Shown here in pieces: positions 25,592-34,890 of a DNA stretch of 37,921 nt. The position numbers and the translations under genes are program-made. The notes under the pieces were generated by a model. It saw only the letters and a program-made list of their open reading frames with translations. It did not search any database and was not told the origin of the DNA. Source of the stretch: Pseudomonadota bacterium (GTDB taxonomy: Bacteria; Pseudomonadota; Gammaproteobacteria; Burkholderiales; Burkholderiaceae_C); NCBI GenBank assembly GCA_018241325.1, contig JAFEEB010000007.1:1-37921 (forward strand), read 5' to 3'. Positions within the stretch are counted from its first letter, which is position 1; every line of letters starts with the position of its first letter.

Positions 25592-25609
25592 CCGCGTCGC
25601 CTGCGCCAT

Positions 25610-26305
25610 TCAGTGGCGCTGGTACTGCGTGGCGCCAAACAGGACTTGCTTTTCGGCCGCCGTGCGCACGGGCTTGCGATGCCCGGCCAGCACCCGCACG
25701 CCGCGCTGCACCGCGGGCCGCTGGGCGATGCGGTCGAACCAGCCCTTGAGGGCGGGGTAGTCGGCCCAATCGACGCCCTGGTTTTGCCATGAGCGCAGCC
25801 AGGGGAAGATGGCGATGTCGGCGATGCTGTAGTCGCCGCCGGCGATGTAGGCGCCCGTGCGTTCGATCTGCCGATCCATCACGCCGTACAGGCGCCGGGC
25901 TTCGTTGGTGTAGCGCGTAACGGCATAGTCGATCTTCTCGGGCGCGTAGATGCGAAAGTGATGCGCCTGGCCGAGCATGGGGCCGACGCCGCCCATCTGG
26001 AACATGAGCCACTGCAAGACCTCGTACTTGCCGCGCGTGTCCGCCGGCAAGAATTTTCCGGTCTTGCCGGCCAGGTACAGCAAGATGGCGCCGGACTCGA
26101 ACACGGACATGGGCTGGCCGTCGGGCCCCTCGGTATCGACCAGGGCCGGAATCTTGTTGTTGGGGCTGATGGCCAGGAACGCGGGCTTGAACTGGTCGCC
26201 CTTGCCGATGTCGATCGGGTGCGCGCGATACGGCAGGCCGCACTCCTCCAGCATGATGTGCACCTTGTGGCCGTTGGGCGTGGGCCAGGAATAGACGTCG
26301 ATCAT
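25610..26305 (-). CDS. Glutathione S-transferase family protein, Nu-class-like (YfcG/YghU type)
   Basis: This 231-aa cytosolic GST has an N-terminal thioredoxin-like domain beginning MIDVYSWPTPNGHKVHIMLEE. The TPNG-K motif is that of Nu-class enzymes such as YfcG and YghU, which act on disulfides or peroxides of glutathione. The cis-proline loop is NNKIPALVD and the glutathione-binding FESGAILLYLA follows. The helical C-terminal domain contains YSIADIAIFPWL. ATG 26305 is chosen because GGAG lies seven bases upstream and the family N-terminus starts here; the longer frame to 26647 runs through a repeat and into the neighbouring gene. Confidence 0.93.
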   Translation of the reverse strand: MIDVYSWPTPNGHKVHIMLEECGLPYRAHPIDIGKGDQFKPAFLAISPNNKIPALVDTEGPDGQPMSVFESGAILLYLAGKTGKFLPADTRGKYEVLQWLMFQMGGVGPMLGQAHHFRIYAPEKIDYAVTRYTNEARRLYGVMDRQIERTGAYIAGGDYSIADIAIFPWLRSWQNQGVDWADYPALKGWFDRIAQRPAVQRGVRVLAGHRKPVRTAAEKQVLFGATQYQRH

Positions 26306-26340
26306 CAATGAACTCCGGCAGCGGATGGACGGCTGATTTT

Positions 26341-26460
26341 GCGCCCTCTCCCGCTGGGAGCGGGTTGGGGTAAGGGCGAGCGGCGCATCCAACCACGGGT
26401 CGGGCGAGGCGCCCCGGCCCCTCACCCCAGCCCTCTCCCCAGAGGGGCGAGGGAGCAGGA
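26341..26460. repeat. Two inverted copies of a REP-like intergenic element
   Basis: 26341-26377 and about 26419-26460 are related in inverted orientation: the first has CCCTCTCCC-GCTGGGAGCGGG-TTGGGGT, and the reverse complement of the second has CCCTCGCCCCTCTGGGGAGAGGG-CTGGGGT. Each also has its own internal hairpin. Such elements are frequent between genes in Gram-negative bacteria. They separate the GST from the acyl-CoA dehydrogenase and could act as an mRNA hairpin. Confidence 0.65.
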
Positions 26461-26480
26461 CCGGGGCGCTGATGCCCCGC

Positions 26481-27740
<1,260 letters not shown>

Positions 27741-27752
27741 GACTGACTCCTT

Positions 27753-27808
27753 TTAAGATAAATCGGGCTCCAGCCCATGTAAATCAAGCGCTGGCTGCTA
27801 TGCTTTTT
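27753..27808 (-). repeat. Dispersed Comamonadaceae-type intergenic element, copy B
   Basis: Read on the minus strand it contains ATAGCAGCCAGCGCTTGAT, then GGGCTGGAGCCCGATTTAT, matching copies A (1296-1350) and C (32166-32232) in order and spacing. It fills the gap between the phosphotransferase and acyl-CoA dehydrogenase genes and supplies the stop codon of the phosphotransferase (27798-27800). Confidence 0.7.
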
Positions 27809-28883
27809 GAGCGAAGCGCCAGGCCAGCTCGGCCATCGGTCGGGCGCGCGCGCCGTTGGCCCGGGCCTGCTCGCTGCTGGCGGTGCCGGCCTCCACGCGC
27901 TTGGCGATGCCCTGCAAGATGGCGGCGATGCGGAACATGTTGTAGGCCAGGTAAAAGCTCCAGTCCGGCGCCAGCGCCTCGGGCGTGGTGAAACCGGTGC
28001 GCTCGCAATAGCGGCGGATGTAGTCCTGCTCGCTGGGGATGCCCAGCGCGGCCAGGTCGAGCCCGCCAATGCCGCGGAACTGGCTGGCGTCGATGTGCCA
28101 GGACATGCAGTGGTAGCTGAAGTCGGCCAGCGGATGGCCCAGGGTGGACAGCTCCCAGTCCAGCACCGCCAGCACGCGTGGCTCGGTGGGGTGGAACATC
28201 AGGTTGTCCAGGCGAAAGTCGCCGTGCACGATGCTGGTGAGGTCGGTGCGCGCGCTGGCGGGCATGTGCGCCGGCAGCCAGTCGATCAGGCGGTCCATCT
28301 CGGGGATGGGCTGGGTGACGGAGGCCAGGTACTGCTTGCTCCAGCGACCGATCTGGCGCTCGAAATAATTGCCCGGCTTGCCGTAATGCTCCAGGCCCTG
28401 GGCCTTGACATCGACCGTGTGCAGCGCGGCGATGACGCGGTTCATCTCGTCGTAAATCGCGCCGCGCTCGGCCGTGCCCATGCCCGGCAGCGATTGATCC
28501 CACAGCACGCGGCCTTCGACGAACTCCATGATGTAGAAGGCGCGGCCGATGACGCCCTCGTCCTCGCACAGCGCGTACATGTGCGCCACCGGCACGGCGG
28601 TGCCGGCCAGGCCCTTCATCACCGCAAACTCGCGCTCGACGGCATGGGCCGAGGGCAGCAGCTTGGCGACCGGGCCCGGCTTGGCGCGCATCACGTAGGT
28701 GCGCCCGGGCGTGACGAGCTTGTAGGTGGGGTTGGACTGGCCGCCCTTGAACATCTCCACCGAAAGCGGACCGGCGAAGCCGGCGACGTGCTGCGCCATC
28801 CAGGCGGCGAGCGCACCGATGTCGAACACGTGGGCGCCGGAAACGGGGCGGGTGCCGATGAATGATTCGCTGGAATTGCTCAT
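27798..28883 (-). CDS. APH-like phosphotransferase family protein
   Basis: This 361-aa protein has the aminoglycoside phosphotransferase/choline kinase fold. The glycine-containing nucleotide loop is FKGGQSNPTYKL, the catalytic loop is HGDFRLDN (H220, D222), and the metal-binding DWE follows in LDWELSTLGHPLAD. In this subfamily the protein lies beside or fused to an acyl-CoA dehydrogenase; known members phosphorylate 4-hydroxyacyl-CoA (LvaA in levulinate catabolism, ACAD10/11). An antibiotic-resistance role is unlikely. ATG 28883 (MSNSSESFIG) is preferred; a further in-frame extension to 28967 would run through the palindromic element. The last residues and the stop codon come from repeat copy B, so the original C-terminus may have been altered. 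Confidence 0.9.
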   Translation of the reverse strand: MSNSSESFIGTRPVSGAHVFDIGALAAWMAQHVAGFAGPLSVEMFKGGQSNPTYKLVTPGRTYVMRAKPGPVAKLLPSAHAVEREFAVMKGLAGTAVPVAHMYALCEDEGVIGRAFYIMEFVEGRVLWDQSLPGMGTAERGAIYDEMNRVIAALHTVDVKAQGLEHYGKPGNYFERQIGRWSKQYLASVTQPIPEMDRLIDWLPAHMPASARTDLTSIVHGDFRLDNLMFHPTEPRVLAVLDWELSTLGHPLADFSYHCMSWHIDASQFRGIGGLDLAALGIPSEQDYIRRYCERTGFTTPEALAPDWSFYLAYNMFRIAAILQGIAKRVEAGTASSEQARANGARARPMAELAWRFAQKA

Positions 28884-28890
28884 GCCGTGA

Positions 28891-29059
28891 CCTAGTACTG
28901 CGACCCGAAAGTATCGAAACATGAAATCGCGCCTTCGCACGCATGGCGGCGTTGCAAATCCTCGCAATAGCTTCGGCTATTGCTGCGGTTTGCGCCTTGC
29001 CCGGCGCGCGAATTCATCGATTTCATCTTGTTCCTCTACTTCCGGGTCGCAGTACTAGG
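28891..29059. mobile_element. 169-bp MITE-like palindromic element
   Basis: The termini are a 17-bp perfect inverted repeat: CCTAGTACTGCGACCCG (28891-28907) against CGGGTCGCAGTACTAGG (29043-29059). The arms continue imperfectly through AAGTA and TGAAATCG. The centre is itself an imperfect hairpin around GCAATAGC-ttcg-GCTATTGC. It encodes no protein I can support. It lies between the phosphotransferase and Crp-like genes. The size and structure are those of a miniature inverted-repeat element; no clear target-site duplication was seen. Confidence 0.65.
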
Positions 29060-29774
29060 GTTCGCCCTCACCGATACGCAGCAGCGCCTCGCGCTCGCAC
29101 ACCACGAGGCCCGTGGACTCGACGCGGATGACGCCCTCGCGCTCCAGCGTCTTGAGCTCCTGGTTGACGCGCTGGCGCGAGGCGCCCAGCAGTTGCGCCA
29201 GCTCCTCCTGCGCCAGCTGAAGCGCGATGCGCTGCTCGTCGTCCACCGGCGTGTTGGGCACGCCATAGCTGCGCGCCAGGTGCAGCAGCTGCTTGGCCAG
29301 GCGCGCGCGCAGCGGCAGGGTGTTGAGGTCTTCCACCTGGCCGAACAGCAGGCGAATGCGCCGCGCCTGCAGGCGCATCAAGGCCTCGTACAGCTCGGTG
29401 TGCTGAAGCAGTATTTTTTGAAAGTCGCTGCGCGTGACACACAGGATGGTGGTGGCTCCGTGCGCATAGGTGTCGTGCGTGCGCCGGTCGCCGTCGAACA
29501 TGGCCACGTCGCCGAACCACACGCCCGGCTCCACGTAGGTCAGGGTGACCTGCTTGCCCGTGAGGGTGGTGGAGCTCACGCGCACGGCCCCCTTGGCGCA
29601 CGCCACCCACAGGTCGGGCGTGTCGCCGCGCGCGCTGATCAGCGCGCCGTCGGGGTAGCGTTTGACAAAGGCGCATCGAAGGATGTCGTGCTTGAGCGAT
29701 GGGGAAAGGGAGGAGAACCAGCGACCACTGTTGATCGCCGTGCGTTCCTCCATGGTAAGGATGGGCTCGTCCAT
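29055..29774 (-). CDS. Crp/Fnr family transcriptional regulator
   Basis: This 239-aa regulator has an N-terminal cyclic-nucleotide-binding-like beta-roll (YPDGALISARGD, then VEPGVWFGDVAMFDGDRRTHDTYAHG), a dimerisation helix (LQARRIRLLFGQVEDL) and a C-terminal winged helix-turn-helix (LAQEELAQLLGASRQRVNQELKTLE). The roll does not have the RxT/S pattern of cAMP-binding Crp, and there are no Fnr-type cysteines at the N-terminus, so the signal is unknown. ATG 29774 (MDEPILTMEE) is preferred; TTG 29798 would add eight residues. The stop codon TAG lies inside the terminal arm of the 169-bp palindromic element, so the natural C-terminus may have been a little different. Confidence 0.92.
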   Translation of the reverse strand: MDEPILTMEERTAINSGRWFSSLSPSLKHDILRCAFVKRYPDGALISARGDTPDLWVACAKGAVRVSSTTLTGKQVTLTYVEPGVWFGDVAMFDGDRRTHDTYAHGATTILCVTRSDFQKILLQHTELYEALMRLQARRIRLLFGQVEDLNTLPLRARLAKQLLHLARSYGVPNTPVDDEQRIALQLAQEELAQLLGASRQRVNQELKTLEREGVIRVESTGLVVCEREALLRIGEGEP

Positions 29775-29845
29775 GGCCTGTCGTTTGAGTGACTGCAAAT
29801 GCCTCCATTGTCACGCGGGAGACCGGCGCGGATGCCGAGCGCGGG

Positions 29846-30625
29846 CTATTCGTAGCGTGGCGTGTGCTTGCCCAGAAAGGCCGCGATGCCGATGCCGGCG
29901 TTGGCGTGGTGCAGGCTGCGCACGAAGTGATCGCGCTCGGCCGCCAGGTGCTCGTGCAGATTGTGGCTGCCGGCGTCCTGCACCAGCTCCTTGATGCTGG
30001 CCAGCGCGTTGGGCGCGCGGGCGCCCAGCTGGGCGGCCCAGGTCAGCGCGGCATCCAGCGCCTCGCCCGCCTCCGTCACGCGGCCGACCACGCCCAGCTG
30101 CTGCAGGCGCTCGGCACCGATGCGCTCGCCGCCCAGCAGCAACTCGCCGGCCAGCTGACGCGGCAGCGCACGCGCCAGTTGCCAGCTGCCGCCGCCATCG
30201 GGCGACAGCGCCACGTTGCTGTAGGCCATGACGAAGATGGCGTTGCGTGCGGCCACGATCAGGTCGCAGGCCAGCGCCAGCGAAAAGCCGGCGCCGGCGG
30301 CGGCGCCCTCGACCGCGGCGATCACCGGCTTGGGACAGGTGGCGATGGCCTCGATCCAGTTGTGCAGGCCCTCGATGGACTGGGCCTGCACCTCGGGCGG
30401 CTTTTGCCGGTTGGCTTGCAGGCGCTGCAAGTTGCCGCCGGCGCAAAAGGTGCTGCCCTCGCCGGTGATGACCACCGCGCGCACCTCGGCGTTGCTCTCG
30501 GCGGCGTTCAGCGCTTCGACGCCGGCGGCGTACAGCTCGGGGCCCAGGGCGTTGCGGTGCTCGGGGTTGCTGATGGTCAGCACCAGGGTGCTGCCGTCCA
30601 TGGTGCTGAGCAGTTCGGCGGTCAT
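29846..30625 (-). CDS. Enoyl-CoA hydratase/isomerase family protein (oxepin-CoA hydrolase alternative type-like)
   Basis: This is a 259-aa crotonase-fold enzyme. The oxyanion-hole segments are FCAGGNLQRL and EGAAAGAGFSLALACDL. The two catalytic glutamates of classical enoyl-CoA hydratase are not conserved: the first position is Ser in AGFSLALACD and the second is Asp in LSPDGGGSWQLAR. The PDGG pattern is that of PaaG-like isomerases and of proteins annotated as alternative-type oxepin-CoA hydrolase in Burkholderiales, so hydration of ordinary enoyl-CoA is doubtful. ATG 30625 forms an ATGA overlap with the stop of the 3-hydroxyacyl-CoA dehydrogenase gene, so the two are translated together, which suggests phenylacetate-type or beta-oxidation chemistry. 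Confidence 0.9.
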   Translation of the reverse strand: MTAELLSTMDGSTLVLTISNPEHRNALGPELYAAGVEALNAAESNAEVRAVVITGEGSTFCAGGNLQRLQANRQKPPEVQAQSIEGLHNWIEAIATCPKPVIAAVEGAAAGAGFSLALACDLIVAARNAIFVMAYSNVALSPDGGGSWQLARALPRQLAGELLLGGERIGAERLQQLGVVGRVTEAGEALDAALTWAAQLGARAPNALASIKELVQDAGSHNLHEHLAAERDHFVRSLHHANAGIGIAAFLGKHTPRYE

Positions 30626-32145
30626 GGTTCTTCGTGAAGCAGGCTCAGGCCGATGGCGCCGCGCCGGCGCAGCCAGGGGCTGGGGCGGTAGCGCGGGTCG
30701 CCATAGACGGTTTGCAGGTTGAACAGCACCTCCAGCACGTTGGCGGGGCCCAGGCGGTCGCCCATGGCCAGCGGGCCCAGCGGGTAGCCCAGGCCGAGGG
30801 TGACGGCGGTTTCCAGGTCTTGCGGCGTGCACACGCGCTGCTGGCACATGTCGGCGGCGATGTTGACGATGGTGGCCACCACCCGCTGGGTGACGAAGCC
30901 GCCCGAGTCGCGGATCACGCTGACGGCCTTGCCGTCGCGCGCGAACAGGGCGTGGACCGCGTCACGCATGTCGCTGCGCGTGGCCGGGTTGGTGGCCAGC
31001 ACGCGGCGCTTGGTGGCCGCGTCGTCCACCAGCATGTCGATGCCCACGGTGCGCGCCGGGTCCAGGCGCTCGACCACGGCCACGGTGGTCACGTCAAAGC
31101 CCAGCGGGGCCACCAGGGTCAGGGCCTGGGGCGAAGGGGATTGACCCGTCTCGATCTTCGCACCCAGATCCTTCAGCAGTTGCAGCAACGCCGCGCGCCG
31201 CGAGGCGCGGGTGGAGACCCACACCGGCGGCATCTCGGCCACAGCCGGCACCGGCGGCTCGGGCGCCATTTGCGCCTTGCCGTCCACGTAGGCATAAAAG
31301 CCGTCGCCGCTTTTCTTGCCCACCACGCCGCCGGCCAGACGCTGCGCGGTGATGACGCTGGGGCGATAGCGCGGCTCGTCGTAGTACTGGCGGTAGATAG
31401 ACTCCATCACGGGGTGCGAGACATCGAGCGCCGTGAGGTCGAACAGCTCGAACGGCCCCAGGCGAAAACCCATCTGGTCTTTCAGGATGCGGTCGATGGT
31501 GGCGAAGTCGGCCACGCCCTCGCCCACGATGCGCAGCGCCTCGGTGCCATAGCCGCGCCCGGCGTGGTTGACGATGAAACCCGGTGTGTCGCCCGCCTGC
31601 ACCGGCGTGTGGCCCATCTGGCGCGCCAGGGCGGCCAGGCGCTGGCACACGCTGGGGTCGGTTTTGAGGCCCGCGATGCACTCGACCACCTTCATCAGCG
31701 GCACGGGGTTGAAGAAGTGATAGCCCGCGAACTGCTGCGGGCGCTTGAGCCCCGCCGCGATGGCCGTGACCGACAGCGAGGAAGTGTTGGTGGCCAGCAC
31801 GGCCGTGGGCTGGACGATGGCCTCCAACTCGGCAAACAGCTTTTGCTTGACGTCCAGCCGCTCGACGATCGCCTCGATCACCAGGTCGCAGTCGGCCAGG
31901 TCGGCCAACTGGGCGGCGGGCTTGAGCCGCGCCTTGCAGGCGGCCACGGCGTCGGCGCTCAGCTTGCCTTTTTCAAGCAGCTTGTCCCACTGCGCGCCCA
32001 GCGCGGCCTGGGCCTTCGCCACGGCGTCGGGCTGGGTGTCGAACAGGCGCACGACGGCGCCCGCCTGCGCCGCGATCTGCGCGATGCCGCGGCCCATGGC
32101 GCCGGTGCCGACCAGGCCGACCGTGGTGAATTCGGGAGTGCTCAT
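30622..32145 (-). CDS. paaH: 3-hydroxyacyl-CoA dehydrogenase, PaaH-type
   Basis: This is a 507-aa NAD-dependent enzyme oxidising 3-hydroxyacyl-CoA to 3-oxoacyl-CoA. The Rossmann motif is VGLVGTGAMGRGIAQIAAQAG, the NAD-binding NTSSLSVTAIA follows, and the catalytic histidine is in GYHFFNPVPLMKVVE. Two C-terminal 3HCDH domains are visible (TPGFIVNHAGRGYGTEAL and a second RDSGGFVTQRVVATIVN), the layout of PaaH/PaaC and related long forms. It overlaps the enoyl-CoA hydratase/isomerase gene by 4 bp. The gene symbol is a likely rather than certain assignment, since no other paa genes are in the window. Confidence 0.92.
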   Translation of the reverse strand: MSTPEFTTVGLVGTGAMGRGIAQIAAQAGAVVRLFDTQPDAVAKAQAALGAQWDKLLEKGKLSADAVAACKARLKPAAQLADLADCDLVIEAIVERLDVKQKLFAELEAIVQPTAVLATNTSSLSVTAIAAGLKRPQQFAGYHFFNPVPLMKVVECIAGLKTDPSVCQRLAALARQMGHTPVQAGDTPGFIVNHAGRGYGTEALRIVGEGVADFATIDRILKDQMGFRLGPFELFDLTALDVSHPVMESIYRQYYDEPRYRPSVITAQRLAGGVVGKKSGDGFYAYVDGKAQMAPEPPVPAVAEMPPVWVSTRASRRAALLQLLKDLGAKIETGQSPSPQALTLVAPLGFDVTTVAVVERLDPARTVGIDMLVDDAATKRRVLATNPATRSDMRDAVHALFARDGKAVSVIRDSGGFVTQRVVATIVNIAADMCQQRVCTPQDLETAVTLGLGYPLGPLAMGDRLGPANVLEVLFNLQTVYGDPRYRPSPWLRRRGAIGLSLLHEEP

Positions 32146-32165
32146 GGTGCTTGATGGGTGGGTTT

Positions 32166-32232
32166 GAAAACTATTGAAATGATAGCTTTCGGCGCTTGAT
32201 GGAAAAGCGCATTCAGCCTATTTTGCTTTGAA
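32166..32232 (+). repeat. Dispersed Comamonadaceae-type intergenic element, copy C
   Basis: ATAGCTTTC, then the inverted repeat GCGCTT-gatggaa-AAGCGC and a CCTATTTTGCTTTG tail, match copies A and B. It lies just upstream of the 3-hydroxyacyl-CoA dehydrogenase gene. Confidence 0.75.
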
Positions 32233-32366
32233 TTCGGGCGTCAGCATGGCGATTGTCGATGGGGCTGCGCGTCACCCGCAGGCCACGAAGCTCAAAGAGT
32301 CGCAAGGCCGCGAAGCAGGCCAAGCCAGCGGACGCCGTGGAGCGGGCTTGGCCCAGCCACAGGCGT

Positions 32367-32412
32367 CGTCCCCCTGGAGGGGGAAGGCGCCGAAGGCGAC
32401 GCAGGGGGTGTG
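32367..32412. repeat. GC-rich hairpin repeat (CCCCCTGGAGGGGG type)
   Basis: CCCCCTGGAGGGGG is followed by AAGGCGCCGAAGGCGACG and CAGGGGG. This hairpin pattern is one I associate with Burkholderiales intergenic DNA; no second copy is seen in this window. The surrounding 32233-32419 contains no gene I can support. Confidence 0.45.
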
Positions 32413-32419
32413 CGTCATG

Positions 32420-33427
32420 CTATCTCCTGACCTGCAAAGCCCCGGGGTTGACGATGTTGGTGGGCGTGCCGCGCAGGTAGTTGACGATGTTGTCGAACGC
32501 CGCGCCGAAGTACTGCTCGTAGCTGTCTTGCTCGACGTAGCCGATGTGCGGCGTGCAGATGCAGTTCTCCAGCCGCAGCAGGGCGTGGCCTTGCAGGATG
32601 GGCTCGGACTCGAACACGTCCACCGCGGCCATGCCGGGGCGGCCCCGGTTGAGGGCGCTGACCAGCGCGTCGGACTCGATCAGTTCGGCGCGCGAGGTGT
32701 TGACCAGCAAGGCCGTGGGCTTCATGCGCGTCAGGTCGTCCAGCTTGACGATGCCGTGCGTGGCATCGACCAGGCGCAGGTGCAGGGACAGCACGTCGGC
32801 CAGCGCAAAAAACTCGGCGCGCGTGGGCGCGGCGTGGTGGCCATCGGCACGGGCGCGGGCCAGCGACTCGGGCGAGCCCCACACCATCACGTTCATGCCG
32901 AAGCTGCGCCCGTAGTGCGCCACCAGCTGGCCGATGCGGCCATAGCCCCAGATGCCCAGCGTGCGCCCGCGCAGCACGGTGCCCAGGCCGAAGTTGGGCG
33001 GCATGGAGGCGGACTTGAGACCCGATTGCTGCCACGCGCCGTGCTTGAGGTTGCCGATGTACTGCGGCAAGCGCCGCGCCGCGGCCATGATCAGCGCCCA
33101 GGTCAGCTCGGCCGGGGCCACGGGCGAGCCGCCGCCTTCGGCCACCACGATGCCGCGCTCGGTGCAGGCGGCCAGATCGATATGGCTGCCCACGCGGCCG
33201 GTCTGCGAGATCATGCGCAGCTTGGGCAGCTTTTCGACCAGCGCCCGCGTGACGTGCGTGCGCTCGCGGATCAGCACCAGCACCTCGACGTCGCGCAGGC
33301 GCACCGCCAACTGGCCCAGGCCCTTGACGGTGTTGGTGTAGACCTTGGCCGGATAGGGCTCAAGCTTGGCCGCGCAGGCGAGCTTGCGCACCGCGTCCTG
33401 GTAGTCATCGAGTATGACGATGTTCAT
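32420..33427 (-). CDS. D-2-hydroxyacid dehydrogenase family protein
   Basis: This 335-aa NAD(P)-dependent enzyme interconverts a 2-hydroxyacid and a 2-oxoacid. The Rossmann motif is GIWGYGRIGQLVAHYGR. Catalytic residues are the Arg in NTSRAELI, the Glu in VFESEPI and the His in CTPHIGYVEQ, matching the D-isomer-specific family. The N-terminal half of the split catalytic domain begins MNIVILDDYQDAVRKL, a start seen in many Burkholderiales homologues, and supports ATG 33427; the frame stays open to 33982 but the extension has no recognisable sequence. No strong ribosome site is visible. The substrate is unknown. Repeats separate it from the upstream fatty-acid genes. Confidence 0.92.
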   Translation of the reverse strand: MNIVILDDYQDAVRKLACAAKLEPYPAKVYTNTVKGLGQLAVRLRDVEVLVLIRERTHVTRALVEKLPKLRMISQTGRVGSHIDLAACTERGIVVAEGGGSPVAPAELTWALIMAAARRLPQYIGNLKHGAWQQSGLKSASMPPNFGLGTVLRGRTLGIWGYGRIGQLVAHYGRSFGMNVMVWGSPESLARARADGHHAAPTRAEFFALADVLSLHLRLVDATHGIVKLDDLTRMKPTALLVNTSRAELIESDALVSALNRGRPGMAAVDVFESEPILQGHALLRLENCICTPHIGYVEQDSYEQYFGAAFDNIVNYLRGTPTNIVNPGALQVRR

Positions 33428-33516
33428 CCGTGCATTGTGCCGCGTGGCGGGCGCCGTGGATGAACACCCGGTCTGCGGCGCCCGCGCGGTGGGCCACGCG
33501 TCACCGGCCAGCGCGA

Positions 33517-33885
33517 TCAAGCGCGGCGCGACAAGGTGCTGTGCCGCGCCTCCTCGGCGGCAGCGAGGCGACCGAGCTCGGCGCACACATCGGTCAGGCG
33601 CCCGCAAATGCGCAGGTGGCGCACCGGGCCGCGGGCGTTGGCGGCTTCGGCAAAGCGGGTGACGCGCACCGCGCCGGATGCCGGGGCCTGCGGCACGGCC
33701 CCGTTCGGCTGAAGCTGCAAGGACGCGGGGCTGCGCGAGCTGGCACGGGCTTGCGCGGCCTGCGCCCAGGAGCCGAACCCGGCCGCGCCGACCGCCGGCG
33801 CGGCGCGGCGACGGTGGCTGGGCACCCGGTAGTCGGACAGGTGCAGGACGGTGGCGGACGGGTGGGGGTTGTTCAGGGGTCCCAT
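33517..33885 (-). CDS. Hypothetical protein, 122 aa
   Basis: I do not recognise a domain. The product is basic and rich in Ala and Arg, with a possible short motif ATVLHLSDYRVPSHRRR near the N-terminus and a C-terminal helix-like stretch (VCAELGRLAAAEEARHSTLSRRA) that could bind a partner. ATG 33885 is well supported by AAGAAAGG six bases upstream; the longer frame to 34038 lacks this. It lies about 180 bp downstream of lexA on the same strand. The gap 33886-34068 holds no other gene and may carry its promoter. Coding status rests mainly on the ribosome site and its own frame in high-GC DNA. Confidence 0.65.
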   Translation of the reverse strand: MGPLNNPHPSATVLHLSDYRVPSHRRRAAPAVGAAGFGSWAQAAQARASSRSPASLQLQPNGAVPQAPASGAVRVTRFAEAANARGPVRHLRICGRLTDVCAELGRLAAAEEARHSTLSRRA

Positions 33886-34068
33886 GTAAAACCTTTCTTG
33901 AATGCGGAGGTTGGACACAGGCGAGATTGCGACGAAGCGGGAAGACCCAGATGGCCAACCCGTTCGCAGGCCGCGCTGCCACAGGGTGTGGGTGGGGGCC
34001 GCGGCATGGCCGCGCCCGGTCACCAGCACGCCCGCCACCTGGGCAGCGCGGGACGATGGATGCCGGCG

Positions 34069-34734
34069 CTACATCAGCATGCTGTTGCGAATGAGGCCGA
34101 CGGCCAGGCCCTCGATCTCGAAAGGCTCGCCGGGGCGCACCACGATGGTGGGGTAGTCGGGGTTCTCGGCGTGCAGCTCGATCTGGCCCTGGTGGCGGTG
34201 AAAGCGCTTGACCGTGACGTCATCGCCCAGGCGCGCCACCACGATCTGGCCGTTGCGCGCGTCGCGCGTGGACTGCACGGCCAGCAGGTCGCCGTCCATG
34301 ATGCCGGCGTCCCGCATGGACATGCCGCGCACGCGCAGCAGGTAGTCCGGGCGCTGGGCAAACAAGGTGGGCTCCAGGTGATAGGTCTGATCGACGTGCT
34401 CCTGCGCCAGGATGGGCGAGCCGGCGGCGACGCGCCCGATGAGGGGCAGCGCCAGCTGGGCCATGCCGGGCAGGGACAGGCTGACGCCGTCGCCGCGCAG
34501 CGCGCTGCGTGCGGCGCCCTTCAGGCGGATGCCGCGCGAGGTGCCGCTGACCAGCTCGATCACGCCCTTGCGCGCCAGGGCCTGCAGGTGCTCCTCGGCG
34601 GCGTTGGCGGACTTGAAGCCCAGCTCGGCAGCGATTTCGGCGCGCGTGGGCGGCGCCCCGGTGCGCGCGATGGCGCGCTGCACCAGTTGCAGGATTTGCT
34701 GCTGCCGCGGCGTGAGTCGGGGGGTGTCGCTCAT
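34069..34734 (-). CDS. lexA: LexA repressor
   Basis: This 221-aa SOS repressor cleaves itself when RecA filaments form. The N-terminal winged helix starts [16 protein letters not shown] with [28 protein letters not shown]. The self-cleavage site is Ala104-Gly105 (VAAGSPI). The catalytic dyad is Ser139 in GMSMRD and Lys176 in VTVKRF. Length is slightly above the E. coli protein. Two LexA-box-like sites lie just upstream (34754-34788), so it should be autoregulated. It is divergent from nothing here: phoR ends about 155 bp upstream on the same strand. Confidence 0.97.
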   Translation of the reverse strand: MSDTPRLTPRQQQILQLVQRAIARTGAPPTRAEIAAELGFKSANAAEEHLQALARKGVIELVSGTSRGIRLKGAARSALRGDGVSLSLPGMAQLALPLIGRVAAGSPILAQEHVDQTYHLEPTLFAQRPDYLLRVRGMSMRDAGIMDGDLLAVQSTRDARNGQIVVARLGDDVTVKRFHRHQGQIELHAENPDYPTIVVRPGEPFEIEGLAVGLIRNSMLM

Positions 34735-34753
34735 GGTGGGCCTCGCAAGAAAA

Positions 34754-34788
34754 CTGTATTGTTATCCAGTAACTGTATTTTTAATCAG
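34754..34788 (-). promoter_or_regulatory. Two tandem LexA-box-like operators
   Basis: CTGT-N8-CCAG at 34754-34769 and CTGT-N8-TCAG at 34773-34788 each differ by one base from the CTGT-N8-ACAG SOS consensus. Their starts are 19 bp apart, and they lie 20-54 bp before the lexA start, fitting autorepression. Confidence 0.7.
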
Positions 34789-34890
34789 TTTTCAAGCCGA
34801 GGCAAGAGGCGGCCGAGAAAAATTTGCGGAAAACCCACGTGTGGGCACTGGCGCGCCTGGCCGCTCGCGCGCCACGCGCCGGGCGCGGGG

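Noticed and set aside
26341-26460. Possible CRISPR-like repeats
   Set aside because: There are only two units, in inverted orientation, with no regular spacers and no cas genes.
30634-32154. 506-aa plus-strand frame opposite the 3-hydroxyacyl-CoA dehydrogenase
   Set aside because: It is a shadow of the PaaH-type gene; it has no domain and biased composition.
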